Assembly: GCA_003389385.1 (NCBI GenBank)
Contig: QQVM01000009.1
Span: 130,590 to 181,930 of the forward strand
DNA length: 51,341 nucleotides
Direction of reading: 5' to 3'
Source of the DNA: Bacteroidota bacterium
Lineage (GTDB): Bacteria > Bacteroidota > Bacteroidia > AKYH767-A > 2013-40CM-41-45
Shown: piece by piece, positions 8,943 through 17,782 of the stretch
How positions within the stretch are numbered: the first letter of the stretch is position 1
Layout: every line of letters starts with the position of its first letter
Program-made: the position numbers and the translations under genes
Notes under the pieces: model-generated
What the model was told of the DNA's origin: nothing
Database searches by the model: none
The model's input: only the letters and a program-made list of their open reading frames with translations

Positions 8943-9336
8943 TTATTGCTTCAAGCACAGCTTTATTGAGCGGCTTGTTAAGAAATTTTGAAACGTATTT
9001 GTTTTGATTGGCTTTATTCAGATCCTTGAAGCTTTCAGAAGTTGAAAGCATAATAACTCTACATGAGTTGCGAATCTTTTCATCAAGCTTGCCGAACTCT
9101 TCCAGGAAACCAAAACCGTCCATATGAGGCATCATGATATCAAGGAAGATGATGTTCGGAAGAGCCGTTGAACCGGAAGCGCGCTTTTTCAATTCGTCGA
9201 GTGCCGACTGGGCAGATATCTGCACAATCACTTCGGATGCGAAATTCTCGTTCTCAATTAGTTTTTTGTTGATGAAATTATCCAGCTCATTATCGTCCAC
9301 AAGCATAACAACAGGATATCTCGAAGAATTGCTCAT
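8935..9336 (-). CDS. receiver-only response regulator B
   Basis: 133 residues from ATG 9336, which gives MSNSSRYPVVMLVDDNELDN; an upstream ATG at 9396 would add 20 residues unlike any receiver N-terminus. The receiver is complete: DD (14-15), phospho-acceptor Asp66 in IIFLDIMMP, and Lys in LNKPL. It is clearly a paralogue of regulator A (shared VDD/IDD-x-E-x-D, NKKLIE/NRRLIE and a long alpha2-beta3 region) and is the first gene of the pair. Neither carries a DNA-binding domain. Confidence 0.88.
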   Translation of the reverse strand: MSNSSRYPVVMLVDDNELDNFINKKLIENENFASEVIVQISAQSALDELKKRASGSTALPNIIFLDIMMPHMDGFGFLEEFGKLDEKIRNSCRVIMLSTSESFKDLNKANQNKYVSKFLNKPLNKAVLEAINV

Positions 9337-9440
9337 AATCAGGAAATTTGAGCGTAAAAATATAAATTTGAATGATGGTTCAAGCAATGTATCCAATTAA
9401 TTTGAGAACACCTCGTTGAAGCATTAAATGAATCAAATCA

Positions 9441-9740
9441 ATGACCACCAGGATCAGTGAAAACAGGGAGTGGCAGATTTACCTGCTGATATCCCTTCTA
9501 ATTACCTTGTTCCTCTTCTATACTGACGAAGGTTATTATAATTTTAACTGGATGAAAGATCCGGGAGCGTGGATCGCTTTTGTCGTATATGCCTTTTCTA
9601 TTTTCGCAGCGCAACTGGCATCAGCATTGCTTTTTAACAAACTAAAGCTAAAAGGCGGCATCAGGATTTTAGTTTCCAGTTTCGCGGGCATAATCGCAGG
9701 GATCATTTTTGTGATCAGTCTGATTTTCACCCGCTGGTGA
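9441..9740 (+). CDS. small integral membrane protein, unknown function
   Basis: 99 residues with three predicted membrane segments (about 13-27, 43-63 and 74-96) and a basic loop KLKLKGG between the last two. I do not recognise the family. The start at ATG 9441 gives a short polar N-terminus and no signal peptide. It is divergent from the response regulators and convergent with the T9SS type B gene, with 21 bp between stops. Confidence 0.6.
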   Translation: MTTRISENREWQIYLLISLLITLFLFYTDEGYYNFNWMKDPGAWIAFVVYAFSIFAAQLASALLFNKLKLKGGIRILVSSFAGIIAGIIFVISLIFTRW

Positions 9741-9761
9741 TGTAAAATAAAATCCGGATTA

Positions 9762-10199
9762 TTATCGAACCAGCGTCACAGAGCCGTTTCTCGCTTTTTT
9801 ACCTATGCCGGATGCAAACACCTGGTAGACATAAGTGCCTTGCTCAGCCGGTCTTCCGCCATAATATCCGTCCCAGTGTTCGTTTGGATTGCTGGTTTCA
9901 AATATCTTTTCTCCCCAGCGATTGTATATGAACAGACGAAAGTTTTTAATTCCTTCACCTTTTACACCGAAAGTGTCATTCAGTCCGTCACCATTTGGCG
10001 TGAAGGCATTTGGAATGTAAATGCTTGTCGGAGGTGTCACCTCTGCATAGTTAGATGTGCTGCTGACATGGTTGGCTCCTTTCTTATATGCCGTTACCCT
10101 GTATACTTTGTCCGGTAAAATGTCCTGTGCCTGTATTCTGTTGTGGAGAATGCAGACTGTAAACAATAAAAAAGTTCTGATTATAATTCCTGTGTGCAT
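9762..10199 (-). CDS. near-minimal T9SS type B secreted protein (gliding-motility-associated C-terminal domain)
   Basis: 145 residues from Met at 10199, giving a signal peptide MHTGIIIRTFLLFTVCILH ending near IQAQ. About 35 residues of linker follow, and then essentially only the type B sorting domain (CHU_C/TIGR04131-like): IYIPNAFTPNGDGLNDTF, LFIYNRWGEKIFET, WDGYYGGRPAEQGTYVYQV. This domain is normally a tag at the end of proteins many times larger, so the protein is nearly all tag. It may be a remnant of a bigger gene or a genuine small T9SS substrate. The longer frame to 10238 adds an unlikely N-terminus. Confidence 0.82.
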   Translation of the reverse strand: MHTGIIIRTFLLFTVCILHNRIQAQDILPDKVYRVTAYKKGANHVSSTSNYAEVTPPTSIYIPNAFTPNGDGLNDTFGVKGEGIKNFRLFIYNRWGEKIFETSNPNEHWDGYYGGRPAEQGTYVYQVFASGIGKKARNGSVTLVR

Positions 10200-10416
10200 G
10201 TGTGTGTTGATGATACCATGCAAGATAACCCTGCACATAGGACAAGGGAGCGCATTCGGCTAAAGGCCTTTCAGATGTAAGGAATCAAACTTTTATGGCT
10301 TTTGGCTGTTTACAGAGTGCGATTATCAGGCAAAAACGAAGCTTGATGAAAATGAAAGAAATAAATTAAAGCTTAATTTTGTCGTCTGAATAAAGGAAAC
10401 AATAAAACAATCAATC

Positions 10417-10833
10417 ATGCCTTACCCCGAATACATTTGCGCCCCGATGCGTGAAGAACTTACGAGCAGCGGATTTCAGGAACTGAAAACTCCTGAGGAT
10501 GTCCAAAATACTATACCCCAAAGCAAAGGGACAATGTTATTAATGATCAATTCGGTTTGCGGTTGCGCAGCCGGGACAGCCAGACCAGGAGTACGGATTG
10601 CTGTAAAAAATGCCAAACACCCTGATAAGCTCGTCACGGTTTTTGCCGGTCAGGATGTAGAAGCCACGGCTGAAGCCAGAAAACACACGGTTCCTTATCC
10701 TCCATCCTCGCCTTCTGTTGCACTGTTTAAAGACGGAAAACTTGTTCACTTCCTTGAAAGACATCATATCGAAGGAGCCTCAGCAGAGATGATTGCCGAA
10801 AATTTGAGAGCGGCATTTGAAGAATATTGTTGA
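10417..10833 (+). CDS. BrxA/BrxB-family bacilliredoxin
   Basis: 138 residues with the diagnostic CGC motif (Cys48-Gly-Cys50) in INSVCGCAAG, preceded by the family N-terminus YPEYICAPMREEL. Bacilliredoxins remove bacillithiol from S-bacillithiolated proteins after oxidative stress, so the gene implies that the host makes bacillithiol, as many Bacteroidota do. The length matches YphP/YqiW. It is convergent with plsC with one base between the genes. Confidence 0.92.
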   Translation: MPYPEYICAPMREELTSSGFQELKTPEDVQNTIPQSKGTMLLMINSVCGCAAGTARPGVRIAVKNAKHPDKLVTVFAGQDVEATAEARKHTVPYPPSSPSVALFKDGKLVHFLERHHIEGASAEMIAENLRAAFEEYC

Positions 10834-10834
10834 T

Positions 10835-11659
10835 TCAGGCAGACAAGTTTTGTCTGCTGCGAACATCCCCTTGAACTTTATGCTTTTCCGCAGAAAATTC
10901 GAGGGGATATTTTTTTCTGAGAGGAGCTGCCATTGCTTCAAAGACCTTGGCCTTGAGTTCTTCAATGTCATCATCCTTCATGCCCAAGGTTGGAATAGGC
11001 TCATGCACAATCACTTTGGCAATTCCTGGGTGGCCCGGGTATCGATGAAAATCATCCGGAAGCAAATCCCAATTATTTAAAAAGGTAACTGGAACTACTG
11101 GTACCTGCTCTTGTATAGCCAAGCGGAAGGGACCATTTTTAAATCTACCGATTGTTGGACCGTTGTGCACAATTGTACCCTCAGGGAAAAGGGTTACGCT
11201 GATGCCTTCGCGGACATCAGATGCTGCCCTCAAAAAAGCCCTGTGTGAATCCATTTTACTCTTCCTATTTACAGGAATGTTCATTTTATCGAAAAAACGA
11301 CCAAAGAATGGCACCTTTCGAAGCTCCGCCTTTCCTATCGTATGAAAATAATTCGGGATGCTAATATATATAAGCATGATGTCCAGGTAAGAGGTATGAT
11401 TTGGGCAGAAAACATAAGCCTGTCCTTTTTTCGGAACGAACTGGCTTTCAATTCTATAGAAAATAAAAGTAGGGAACAGGATAAAATGCGCCCAGATCTT
11501 TTTAAGCCTGAAAACTAGCGGGAACCACTTTTTTTTCATCAATAAAACTGCGAAAAATGGGAAAAACAGAAAAAAGGTAATGACAGCATTGATGAAAAAG
11601 AAGCTTCGCCACAGCCATGCGAGAGGAAACAACAAATATTTGAGCAATTTTTTCATCAA
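10835..11659 (-). CDS. plsC: 1-acyl-sn-glycerol-3-phosphate acyltransferase (PlsC-like)
   Basis: 274 residues. Two N-terminal membrane segments (about 9-45) precede the acyltransferase domain. The catalytic HX4D motif is His88/Asp93 in CPNHTSYLD, and the glycerol-phosphate site is FPEGT. It adds the second acyl chain to lysophosphatidic acid at the inner membrane. It ends one base from the bacilliredoxin stop on the opposite strand. The fatty-acid genes plsX and fabH lie 1-3 kb away but are divergent from it. Confidence 0.88.
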   Translation of the reverse strand: MMKKLLKYLLFPLAWLWRSFFFINAVITFFLFFPFFAVLLMKKKWFPLVFRLKKIWAHFILFPTFIFYRIESQFVPKKGQAYVFCPNHTSYLDIMLIYISIPNYFHTIGKAELRKVPFFGRFFDKMNIPVNRKSKMDSHRAFLRAASDVREGISVTLFPEGTIVHNGPTIGRFKNGPFRLAIQEQVPVVPVTFLNNWDLLPDDFHRYPGHPGIAKVIVHEPIPTLGMKDDDIEELKAKVFEAMAAPLRKKYPLEFSAEKHKVQGDVRSRQNLSA

Positions 11660-11828
11660 TTATCGAATCGCGAAAGTAAGCACGGAATCATGAAAAAATA
11701 TTAGACTGGAAAATATAGTTCGCTGGTCGAATACTAACTCATTCCTGCCGGATTTTTAGGCAATTAGTATTGATTATTTGCATTGTTTTTCTACCTTTGT
11801 GCCCCTTAAATTCAGGACGGGAAGGAAA

Positions 11829-12368
11829 ATGTCAGCATCGAAGGAATTTGTGATTGATTTTGGTTCACTGGAGCCCGGAGAGCATGAATTTGAGTTTGAA
11901 GTTAAGGATTCGTTCTTTCAGGAATATCCGGATTCTCCAGTACTCAGGGCAAACCTGGATGTACTGGTTACTATGGATAAGAGTGAACAGATGATGTTGC
12001 TGGACTTTAATATCGCGGGCGATCTTTCGGTGAATTGTGACCGATGCCTTGAAGAACTCGAACTGGAACTGGAGACCTTCAACGAACTGATTGTAAAGTT
12101 CGGAGAGTCAGAAGAGGAGGATTCGGAAGATGTGATTATTATTCCGGCTTCAGAACATGAAATCGATGTAAGCCGATTCATCTATGAATACATCACTGTA
12201 CTGATACCGATGCGTAACGTACACGAAGACGAGGAGGGAAATCCGCAATGTGATCCTGAGGCGCTGAAGAATATCGAGAAGTACATCAAAACTGAAAAGG
12301 AAGAAGGGAAAGACGATGACGACAATGATCCAAGATGGGACGCGTTGAGAAACATCAACCTGAATTGA
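11829..12368 (+). CDS. yceD: DUF177 / YceD-family protein
   Basis: 179 residues from ATG 11829 (MSASKEFVIDFGSLEPG); the longer frame to 11778 adds residues unlike the family. The family signature Cys70-x2-Cys73 in VNCDRCLEELE is present, as is a very acidic C-terminus (runs of EEEDSED and KDDDDND). In E. coli YceD affects 23S rRNA accumulation. It lies directly before rpmF (39-bp gap), the pairing conserved across bacteria, and heads the rpmF-plsX-fabH operon. Confidence 0.85.
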   Translation: MSASKEFVIDFGSLEPGEHEFEFEVKDSFFQEYPDSPVLRANLDVLVTMDKSEQMMLLDFNIAGDLSVNCDRCLEELELELETFNELIVKFGESEEEDSEDVIIIPASEHEIDVSRFIYEYITVLIPMRNVHEDEEGNPQCDPEALKNIEKYIKTEKEEGKDDDDNDPRWDALRNINLN

Positions 12369-12407
12369 CAAGAGAAATTAATAAAGAAACAATAATTACT
12401 TAATACA

Positions 12408-12599
12408 ATGCCAAATCCTAAACACCGCCATTCGAAATCGAGAAGAGACAAGAGAAGAACGCACTGGAAAGCGGAAGCTCCAACTGTAGCGACTGATCCT
12501 ACAACCGGACAGCCTCATTTATATCACCGCGCTCATTGGTACGAGGGCAAGCTTTACTACAAGGGTAAAGTGGTGATGGAAAAGAACGAAACCGCCTGA
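12408..12599 (+). CDS. rpmF: 50S ribosomal protein L32
   Basis: 63 residues beginning [20 protein letters not shown], the L32 hallmark, with a very basic N-terminal half. It sits between yceD and plsX as usual. A strong hairpin follows, so rpmF levels can be set separately from plsX and fabH. Confidence 0.97.
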   Translation: MPNPKHRHSKSRRDKRRTHWKAEAPTVATDPTTGQPHLYHRAHWYEGKLYYKGKVVMEKNETA

Positions 12600-12616
12600 T
12601 TTGTTCAGGTTAAACC

Positions 12617-12656
12617 AAAAGCAGCTGAATACGCAAGTCGTTTCTCAGCTGCTTTT
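12617..12656 (+). terminator. terminator/attenuator after rpmF
   Basis: AAAAGCAGCTGA (12617-12628) pairs perfectly with TCAGCTGCTTTT (12645-12656) and a further T-rich stretch follows. It lies inside an otherwise conserved operon, so partial read-through to plsX is likely. Confidence 0.8.
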
Positions 12657-12703
12657 TGTTCTTTTATTAATTTGTTTAAAATTGTGCTCACATATCAGGC
12701 AAA

Positions 12704-13657
12704 ATGAGAATTGGAATTGACATAATGGGTGGAGATTTCGCACCGCTTGAAACCACACTTGGTGCGATTGCCGCTCAGAAAGAGTTGAAGTCTGATACAC
12801 GCCTTGTGCTCATCGGTGACAAGGCTGAGATTATTAAAGTGCTGAATCAGGAAAACGTTTCTACTGACCTTTTCGAAATCGTGCACACCTCGGAAGTGAT
12901 CTCCATGTCAGATCATCCGACAAAAGCATTTCAGCAGAAAACGAATTCAAGCATCACAGTCGGTTTTCATCTCTTGAAAGAAGGAAAGATCGACGCATTC
13001 GCATCCGCAGGAAATACCGGAGCAATGCTGGTTGGATCCATGTTCACAGTTAAAGCCGCGCCTGGAATTTTACGCCCGGCAATCGCCTCACTGCTTCCAA
13101 AGGAATCTGGAGGATGGGGACTGATTCTCGACGTTGGCGTAAATGCAGATTGCAAGCCAGAAGTGCTGCAGCAATTCGCGGTTTTAGGGCATATTTACGC
13201 ACAAAGCATTCTTCAAATTAACAATCCCGCCGTTGGGCTGTTGAGTATAGGCGAAGAAGAAGAAAAAGGCAATTTAATTGTGAAAGAAGCGCATCAGCTG
13301 CTTCGTGAAACGAAAGAAATTAATTTCATCGGAAATGTGGAGGGACGCGATCTCTTCAATGACAAAGCTGATGTGGTAGTCTGTGACGGATTCACAGGAA
13401 ATGTAATTCTGAAAGAAGCAGAATCATTCTATGCAATGATTAAAAAGAGAGGCATCAAAGATGCTTACTTCGACCGCTTTGATTACGAAGATTACGGAGG
13501 CACGCCGATTCTTGGAATCAATTCAAATGTGATCATCGCTCACGGAATCAGTAAGGCTAAGGCAATCAAAAACATGATTCTTCTTGCGGGCAATGTTTGT
13601 GAGGCATCACTTTCTGTCAGGATCGCCAAAGCTTTCAGCAGGGAAATCGTGTCCTGA
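12704..13657 (+). CDS. plsX: phosphate acyltransferase PlsX
   Basis: 317 residues, normal family length. It starts MRIGIDIMGGDFAPLETT and contains the conserved AFASAGNTGAML and VCDGFTGNVILK blocks. PlsX turns acyl-ACP into acyl-phosphate for PlsY at the start of phospholipid synthesis. An 81-bp gap separates it from fabH on the same strand. Confidence 0.96.
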   Translation: MRIGIDIMGGDFAPLETTLGAIAAQKELKSDTRLVLIGDKAEIIKVLNQENVSTDLFEIVHTSEVISMSDHPTKAFQQKTNSSITVGFHLLKEGKIDAFASAGNTGAMLVGSMFTVKAAPGILRPAIASLLPKESGGWGLILDVGVNADCKPEVLQQFAVLGHIYAQSILQINNPAVGLLSIGEEEEKGNLIVKEAHQLLRETKEINFIGNVEGRDLFNDKADVVVCDGFTGNVILKEAESFYAMIKKRGIKDAYFDRFDYEDYGGTPILGINSNVIIAHGISKAKAIKNMILLAGNVCEASLSVRIAKAFSREIVS

Positions 13658-13738
13658 TATATTCATTGATTAGTCAGGATTGAGATTAAACAGTCCTGCA
13701 GACTGGGAATAGTACAATAAAAAAATTCAATCGATAAA

Positions 13739-14728
13739 ATGTCAAAGATCACAGCTGCAATCACCGCTGTCGGCGGATATGTTCCAGAATTTGTTTTGAG
13801 TAACGGAATTTTGGAGAAGATGGTGGACACAACCGACGAGTGGATCACAAGCCGCACCGGAATCAAAGAAAGAAGAATCTTGAAAGGTGAAGGAAAAGGT
13901 ACATCCGACCTGGGAGCGCCTGCCGTGCTTGAACTCTGTAAAAAGGCCGGCATTGATCCGTTGGAAATTGATATGTTGATTTGTGCAACTACCACACCGG
14001 ACTTTGTGTTTCCTGCGACCGCAAACATCATTACTGATAAAGTTGGCGCCAAGAATGCTTTTGGCTACGACATCTCAGCGGCTTGCTCCGGATTTTTGTT
14101 TGCGTTGGTCACAGGATCCAAGTTCATCGAGTCAGGACAATATAAAAAAGTTGTGGTTGTCGGCGCTGATAAAATGTCCAGTATCACGGATTACACAGAC
14201 CGCACAACCTGTGTTCTCTTCGGTGACGGAGCCGGGGCGGTATTGCTCGAACCAAATACTGAAGGTTACGGAATTAAAGATTCGATACTCAGAAGTGACG
14301 GCTCAGGAAGAGTGTACCTGCATCAGAAATCAGGAGGATCCGTGAGCCCGCCTTCATACAAAACCATTGACGCAAAAGAGCATTTTGTATATCAGGACGG
14401 CCAGCCTGTTTTCAAATCAGCGGTGGTGAATATGGCGGATGTAAGTGCGGAAATTATGGAGCGCAATAATCTGCAGGGATCTGATATCGCCTGGCTTGTT
14501 CCTCATCAGGCCAACAAAAGAATCATTGATGCTACCGCAAGAAGGATGGAGATCAGTGATGAGAAAGTCATGCTGAACATTCAGCGTTATGGAAACACCA
14601 CCAGCGGAACTATTCCCCTTTGCTTATGGGAATGGGAAAAGACCCTGAACAAAGGTGACAATCTGATTCTTGCCGCATTCGGCGGTGGATTCACCTGGGG
14701 AAGTGTATGGCTCAAGTGGGCTTACTAA
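13739..14728 (+). CDS. fabH: beta-ketoacyl-ACP synthase III
   Basis: 329 residues. The catalytic triad is intact: Cys116 in DISAACSGF, His256 in [10 protein letters not shown], and Asn286 in RYGNTTSG. FabH condenses acetyl-CoA with malonyl-ACP to start fatty-acid elongation. It is the last gene of the yceD-rpmF-plsX-fabH group and is followed by a terminator. Confidence 0.96.
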   Translation: MSKITAAITAVGGYVPEFVLSNGILEKMVDTTDEWITSRTGIKERRILKGEGKGTSDLGAPAVLELCKKAGIDPLEIDMLICATTTPDFVFPATANIITDKVGAKNAFGYDISAACSGFLFALVTGSKFIESGQYKKVVVVGADKMSSITDYTDRTTCVLFGDGAGAVLLEPNTEGYGIKDSILRSDGSGRVYLHQKSGGSVSPPSYKTIDAKEHFVYQDGQPVFKSAVVNMADVSAEIMERNNLQGSDIAWLVPHQANKRIIDATARRMEISDEKVMLNIQRYGNTTSGTIPLCLWEWEKTLNKGDNLILAAFGGGFTWGSVWLKWAY

Positions 14729-14758
14729 GCTGAACTTTCATTAAAATAACTCATTTAG

Positions 14759-14784
14759 AAACCGGGAACTTCTCCGGTTTTTTT
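14759..14784 (+). terminator. terminator after fabH
   Basis: AAACCGG, 8-nt loop, CCGGTTT and a T-run; 31 bp after the fabH stop. Confidence 0.85.
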
Positions 14785-14934
14785 ATTGTCATTTCTTCCG
14801 AATTGTGCATTTATAAAGGGAATGATGATTTATATTAAGTTTTTCTTATCAGATTTTTTGCAAGAATTCTGCGCTTTTTCACTCAACACTAATACTTCTG
14901 ATCAGTTTAATAATAGAAACAACATCAGTTTCTC

Positions 14935-16242
14935 ATGAAAAAGCAAATCATTTCAGGAATATTATTTCTCGCATTCTGTTCGACTTCATTGATCGCAAAT
15001 GCGCAAATGGACAATCTCGCTAATCTCAGTCCGGAATGGATTCGCAGCGGAGCAAGAAACAGCGCGACCGATGCATCTGATGCAGTTGTGTACAATCCTG
15101 CAGGCTTGCACAAGCTGGGGAATGGTGTCCATCTGAATATCGGCAATCAGAGCCTCTTCAGAAAGCCAACACATACCTATGACTTCGGATTAGGTCATGG
15201 AGAAAAATCCTATGCTCAGGACGGTGCAGATCTTCTGCTTCCGAATATATACGGAGCTTGGGTGAAGAACAAATGGACTGTCTTCACCGGAGTATATGTT
15301 TCGGGCGGAGGAGCAACAATGAATTATCCGAATGGTTCCATTACCACAGACCTGATCGGTCTGCAGTCTGTAATGGCTGCCGGTGGTGCATATGCTGATC
15401 ACAAGGACGCATATCTGAAGGCAAGTTCCATGTATCTGACAGGTACAATTGGAGTGTCATATACATTCAGTCCTAAATATTCATTCGGAATAGGTATTCG
15501 ACACATCAGTGCGTCAAACACGGCTGAAACCGGAATTTCGCTGACAAGCTCGCCAATGGATCTGCCTGACATGCCACTCGCTTTGGAAATGGAAGAAAGC
15601 GCGAGCGGAACAGCATATACTCTGAGCATGAATTTTTCTCCTTCAGAGAAACTCAACATGTCAATGCGATATGAGTCAGCTGTAAAACTTGATTTCAAAA
15701 CAAAACAGATCAAGGATGATTTTGGTCTGACAAAAGACGGTGACATGAACAGGCGCGACCTATCCTCAGTCTATGCATTGGGTCTGTCGTACTATATCAA
15801 TGATAAGATCCAGCTTTTTACCGACTATACTTTTTATGCACAGGAGAATGCAAACTGGGGTGAAACCAGTTGGGGCAGTACCGTAAGATCATGGTCTGAC
15901 ATGGCTGGCGATGCATATACAATTGCCGCAGGTGCAAAATACCAGATTACACCAACTTTCGCAGCCAGTTTTGGCGGAGGGTATACGAATTTCTGTTATG
16001 CAGATAAGGACGCTTACTATACTAAACTGGGAAGTTTCGAAGTGATCTATGACAATAATGTGAATCTGAACAGTGGATTTTCTATCCACGCCACCGAAAA
16101 AGTTGACCTCAACTTCGGATACATGCATGCATTCTGGTCGGATCAAACGGTAAAAGCACTGAGTGCATCACCAATGGATGTAGATGTAAAACTGAAGAAC
16201 TCCATGGATGCAATTGCCATAGGAGCGCAGATCAGGTTCTGA
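14935..16242 (+). CDS. OmpP1/FadL-family outer-membrane transporter
   Basis: 435 residues. The signal peptide is residues 1-23 (cleavage at ANAQ), followed by the FadL-like hatch region SGARNSATDASDAVVYNPAG, then about 14 amphipathic strands and a C-terminal IRF. FadL-type barrels take up long-chain fatty acids and other hydrophobic compounds by lateral diffusion. It follows fabH but after a terminator and a 150-bp gap, so it is a separate transcription unit. Confidence 0.88.
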   Translation: MKKQIISGILFLAFCSTSLIANAQMDNLANLSPEWIRSGARNSATDASDAVVYNPAGLHKLGNGVHLNIGNQSLFRKPTHTYDFGLGHGEKSYAQDGADLLLPNIYGAWVKNKWTVFTGVYVSGGGATMNYPNGSITTDLIGLQSVMAAGGAYADHKDAYLKASSMYLTGTIGVSYTFSPKYSFGIGIRHISASNTAETGISLTSSPMDLPDMPLALEMEESASGTAYTLSMNFSPSEKLNMSMRYESAVKLDFKTKQIKDDFGLTKDGDMNRRDLSSVYALGLSYYINDKIQLFTDYTFYAQENANWGETSWGSTVRSWSDMAGDAYTIAAGAKYQITPTFAASFGGGYTNFCYADKDAYYTKLGSFEVIYDNNVNLNSGFSIHATEKVDLNFGYMHAFWSDQTVKALSASPMDVDVKLKNSMDAIAIGAQIRF

Positions 16243-16263
16243 TATACACAGAAAAGAATATTG

Positions 16264-16295
16264 AAACGGGAACCGGTATGGTTCCCGTTTTTTTT
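16264..16295 (+). terminator. terminator after the FadL-family gene
   Basis: AAACGGGAACC, loop GGTAT, GGTTCCCGTTT: an 11-bp perfect stem followed by T's. Confidence 0.9.
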
Positions 16296-16478
16296 AGATC
16301 TGCTGTAGAGATGTTTTGTAAAGACAAATCGAAGACCTGAGTTTTAAAATCCCCCTAATTCTGAACTTCATAAGTCAAACTTTCTGTTAACGTTCACCTA
16401 ACTTTTCCACAAATTACTTACCTCTGTGAACGAAACTCTGAGAAAGCGTATATTCGTCACTCAATCTCAGATTTCATC

Positions 16479-17228
16479 ATGTCGTTGCGTTCAGGCAATA
16501 TTGCCTTCTTTATAATACTCTTTGTATTTTCTTTTTTCACACCTGCTCAAGCGCAGGTGTCAATGGGCGAAAGAAGTCCATTTGCCTTCACGGTTCGCGG
16601 AGGATTGCTTTCCAACAACGGTGATCTTGCCACATTGCTTCGGCTAAAGACGGAGTGGGACAAGACCTGGTCTCTGAATACATTTTACTCCACACATGCT
16701 GAAGCTGTGCTTGGAATTGATTTGATCCGCTTGCGCACCACAGACATAGTGCTTCATCTCTCCGCACTCGGTTCAGAACCAGAAATTCTTGCGAAGGATC
16801 AGTTCAGCGAACACAGAGTGGCCATGAGCCGTCTGGGAATGGCCAGGGCCACACTTACATTTTCTTTCAACTCCGACGGATACAAAATGTTCAGTATGCC
16901 TTGGCATACTAATCATGAGGCAATTCTGGGTGTAACAGGTGCATACATGTATGCTACCGATATCGTCATGACGGATTTTGCCAAGGACAGTCTGGGAATC
17001 ACGCAAATCAGAGCGAAGAAACCGGTCAAGTCAGTCGGACTTACTTTCGGATGGAACTGGAGAATCGCCAGCAGCGGCTGGGTAATTGGATTGAATGGTT
17101 CAGTGATGTGGTTTGCTGATGAAAATCCTCTTATGCGTTTTGAGACCGATGAGGCCTCACTTTATACTTCCGGATATCTGACATTCGCTCCGAGAATTTT
17201 GCAGGCAGGAATCGGATATCACTTTTAA
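16479..17228 (+). CDS. outer-membrane beta-barrel protein, unknown function
   Basis: 249 residues. The signal peptide ends near PAQAQ (about residue 26); alternating strands follow (FAFTVRGGLLSNNG, KSVGLTFGWNWRIAS) with a C-terminal GYHF consistent with barrel insertion. I do not recognise a named family. Its last 4 bases overlap the convergent small basic gene. Confidence 0.65.
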   Translation: MSLRSGNIAFFIILFVFSFFTPAQAQVSMGERSPFAFTVRGGLLSNNGDLATLLRLKTEWDKTWSLNTFYSTHAEAVLGIDLIRLRTTDIVLHLSALGSEPEILAKDQFSEHRVAMSRLGMARATLTFSFNSDGYKMFSMPWHTNHEAILGVTGAYMYATDIVMTDFAKDSLGITQIRAKKPVKSVGLTFGWNWRIASSGWVIGLNGSVMWFADENPLMRFETDEASLYTSGYLTFAPRILQAGIGYHF

Positions 17229-17407
17229 TCCTCTTCCTGTTTTACTTTTTTACGGGCAAGTTTTTTTTGCCTTTCCTTCTTCTTGTCGGGAATTCTTTTT
17301 TCCATAAACCTTCCGTCATAATAACCCTGTTGTTTGGCAAGCTTCCTTTGCAGTTGCTTTGCAAGCCTGTCCGGGTCATCCTTTTCCTTTTTTTTCTTTT
17401 TCGACAC
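17225..17407 (-). CDS. small highly basic protein, unknown
   Basis: 60 residues from GTG 17407 (VSKKKKKEKDDPDRLAKQ); a longer frame to 17449 adds 14 residues without basic character. Almost half the residues are Lys/Arg. The centre, GYYDGRFMEKRIPDKKKE, looks like a conserved block rather than random composition, which is why I keep it. An RNA- or ribosome-associated role is possible but not shown. It overlaps the preceding barrel gene tail-to-tail by 4 bases. Confidence 0.5.
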   Translation of the reverse strand: MSKKKKKEKDDPDRLAKQLQRKLAKQQGYYDGRFMEKRIPDKKKERQKKLARKKVKQEED

Positions 17408-17627
17408 GGAGTAATTGTTGTTTAAAAATGAATTGTATGTCAGAAGCAAATTAACATTAAATCATTCGCCTTTGTATGCTGAAAATCATTTACACAATGA
17501 TGTAAACTGATTTTCTTCGGAAAGGAATTCAATCTTTATAAATGAAGGTTTAGGATAATAGAACCTGAAACAAGCTAAAATAAAGGAAAAATGACGAATC
17601 TAAAACAGAAATAGGGCCCCTTGTCTC

Positions 17628-17659
17628 TTGACTAATTAAACGGAAATGTCTTAAATTTA
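17628..17659 (+). promoter_or_regulatory. possible promoter for the EF-G paralogue
   Basis: TTG at 17628-17630 and TAAATTTA at 17652-17659 with a 21-bp spacer, one mismatch from TAnnTTTG. It would give a leader of about 115 nt before ATG 17783. Confidence 0.35.
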
Positions 17660-17782
17660 GGCTTAGATTTTCTTTTATGACTAAAAATGTTTTTCTCTCG
17701 ACTCTGAATCGCTTTTTGCTCCGCACTCTATGTGAACCGGAGTACATTATTCAATTGTTCAATCCTAAAAAAATTCTGGCTT

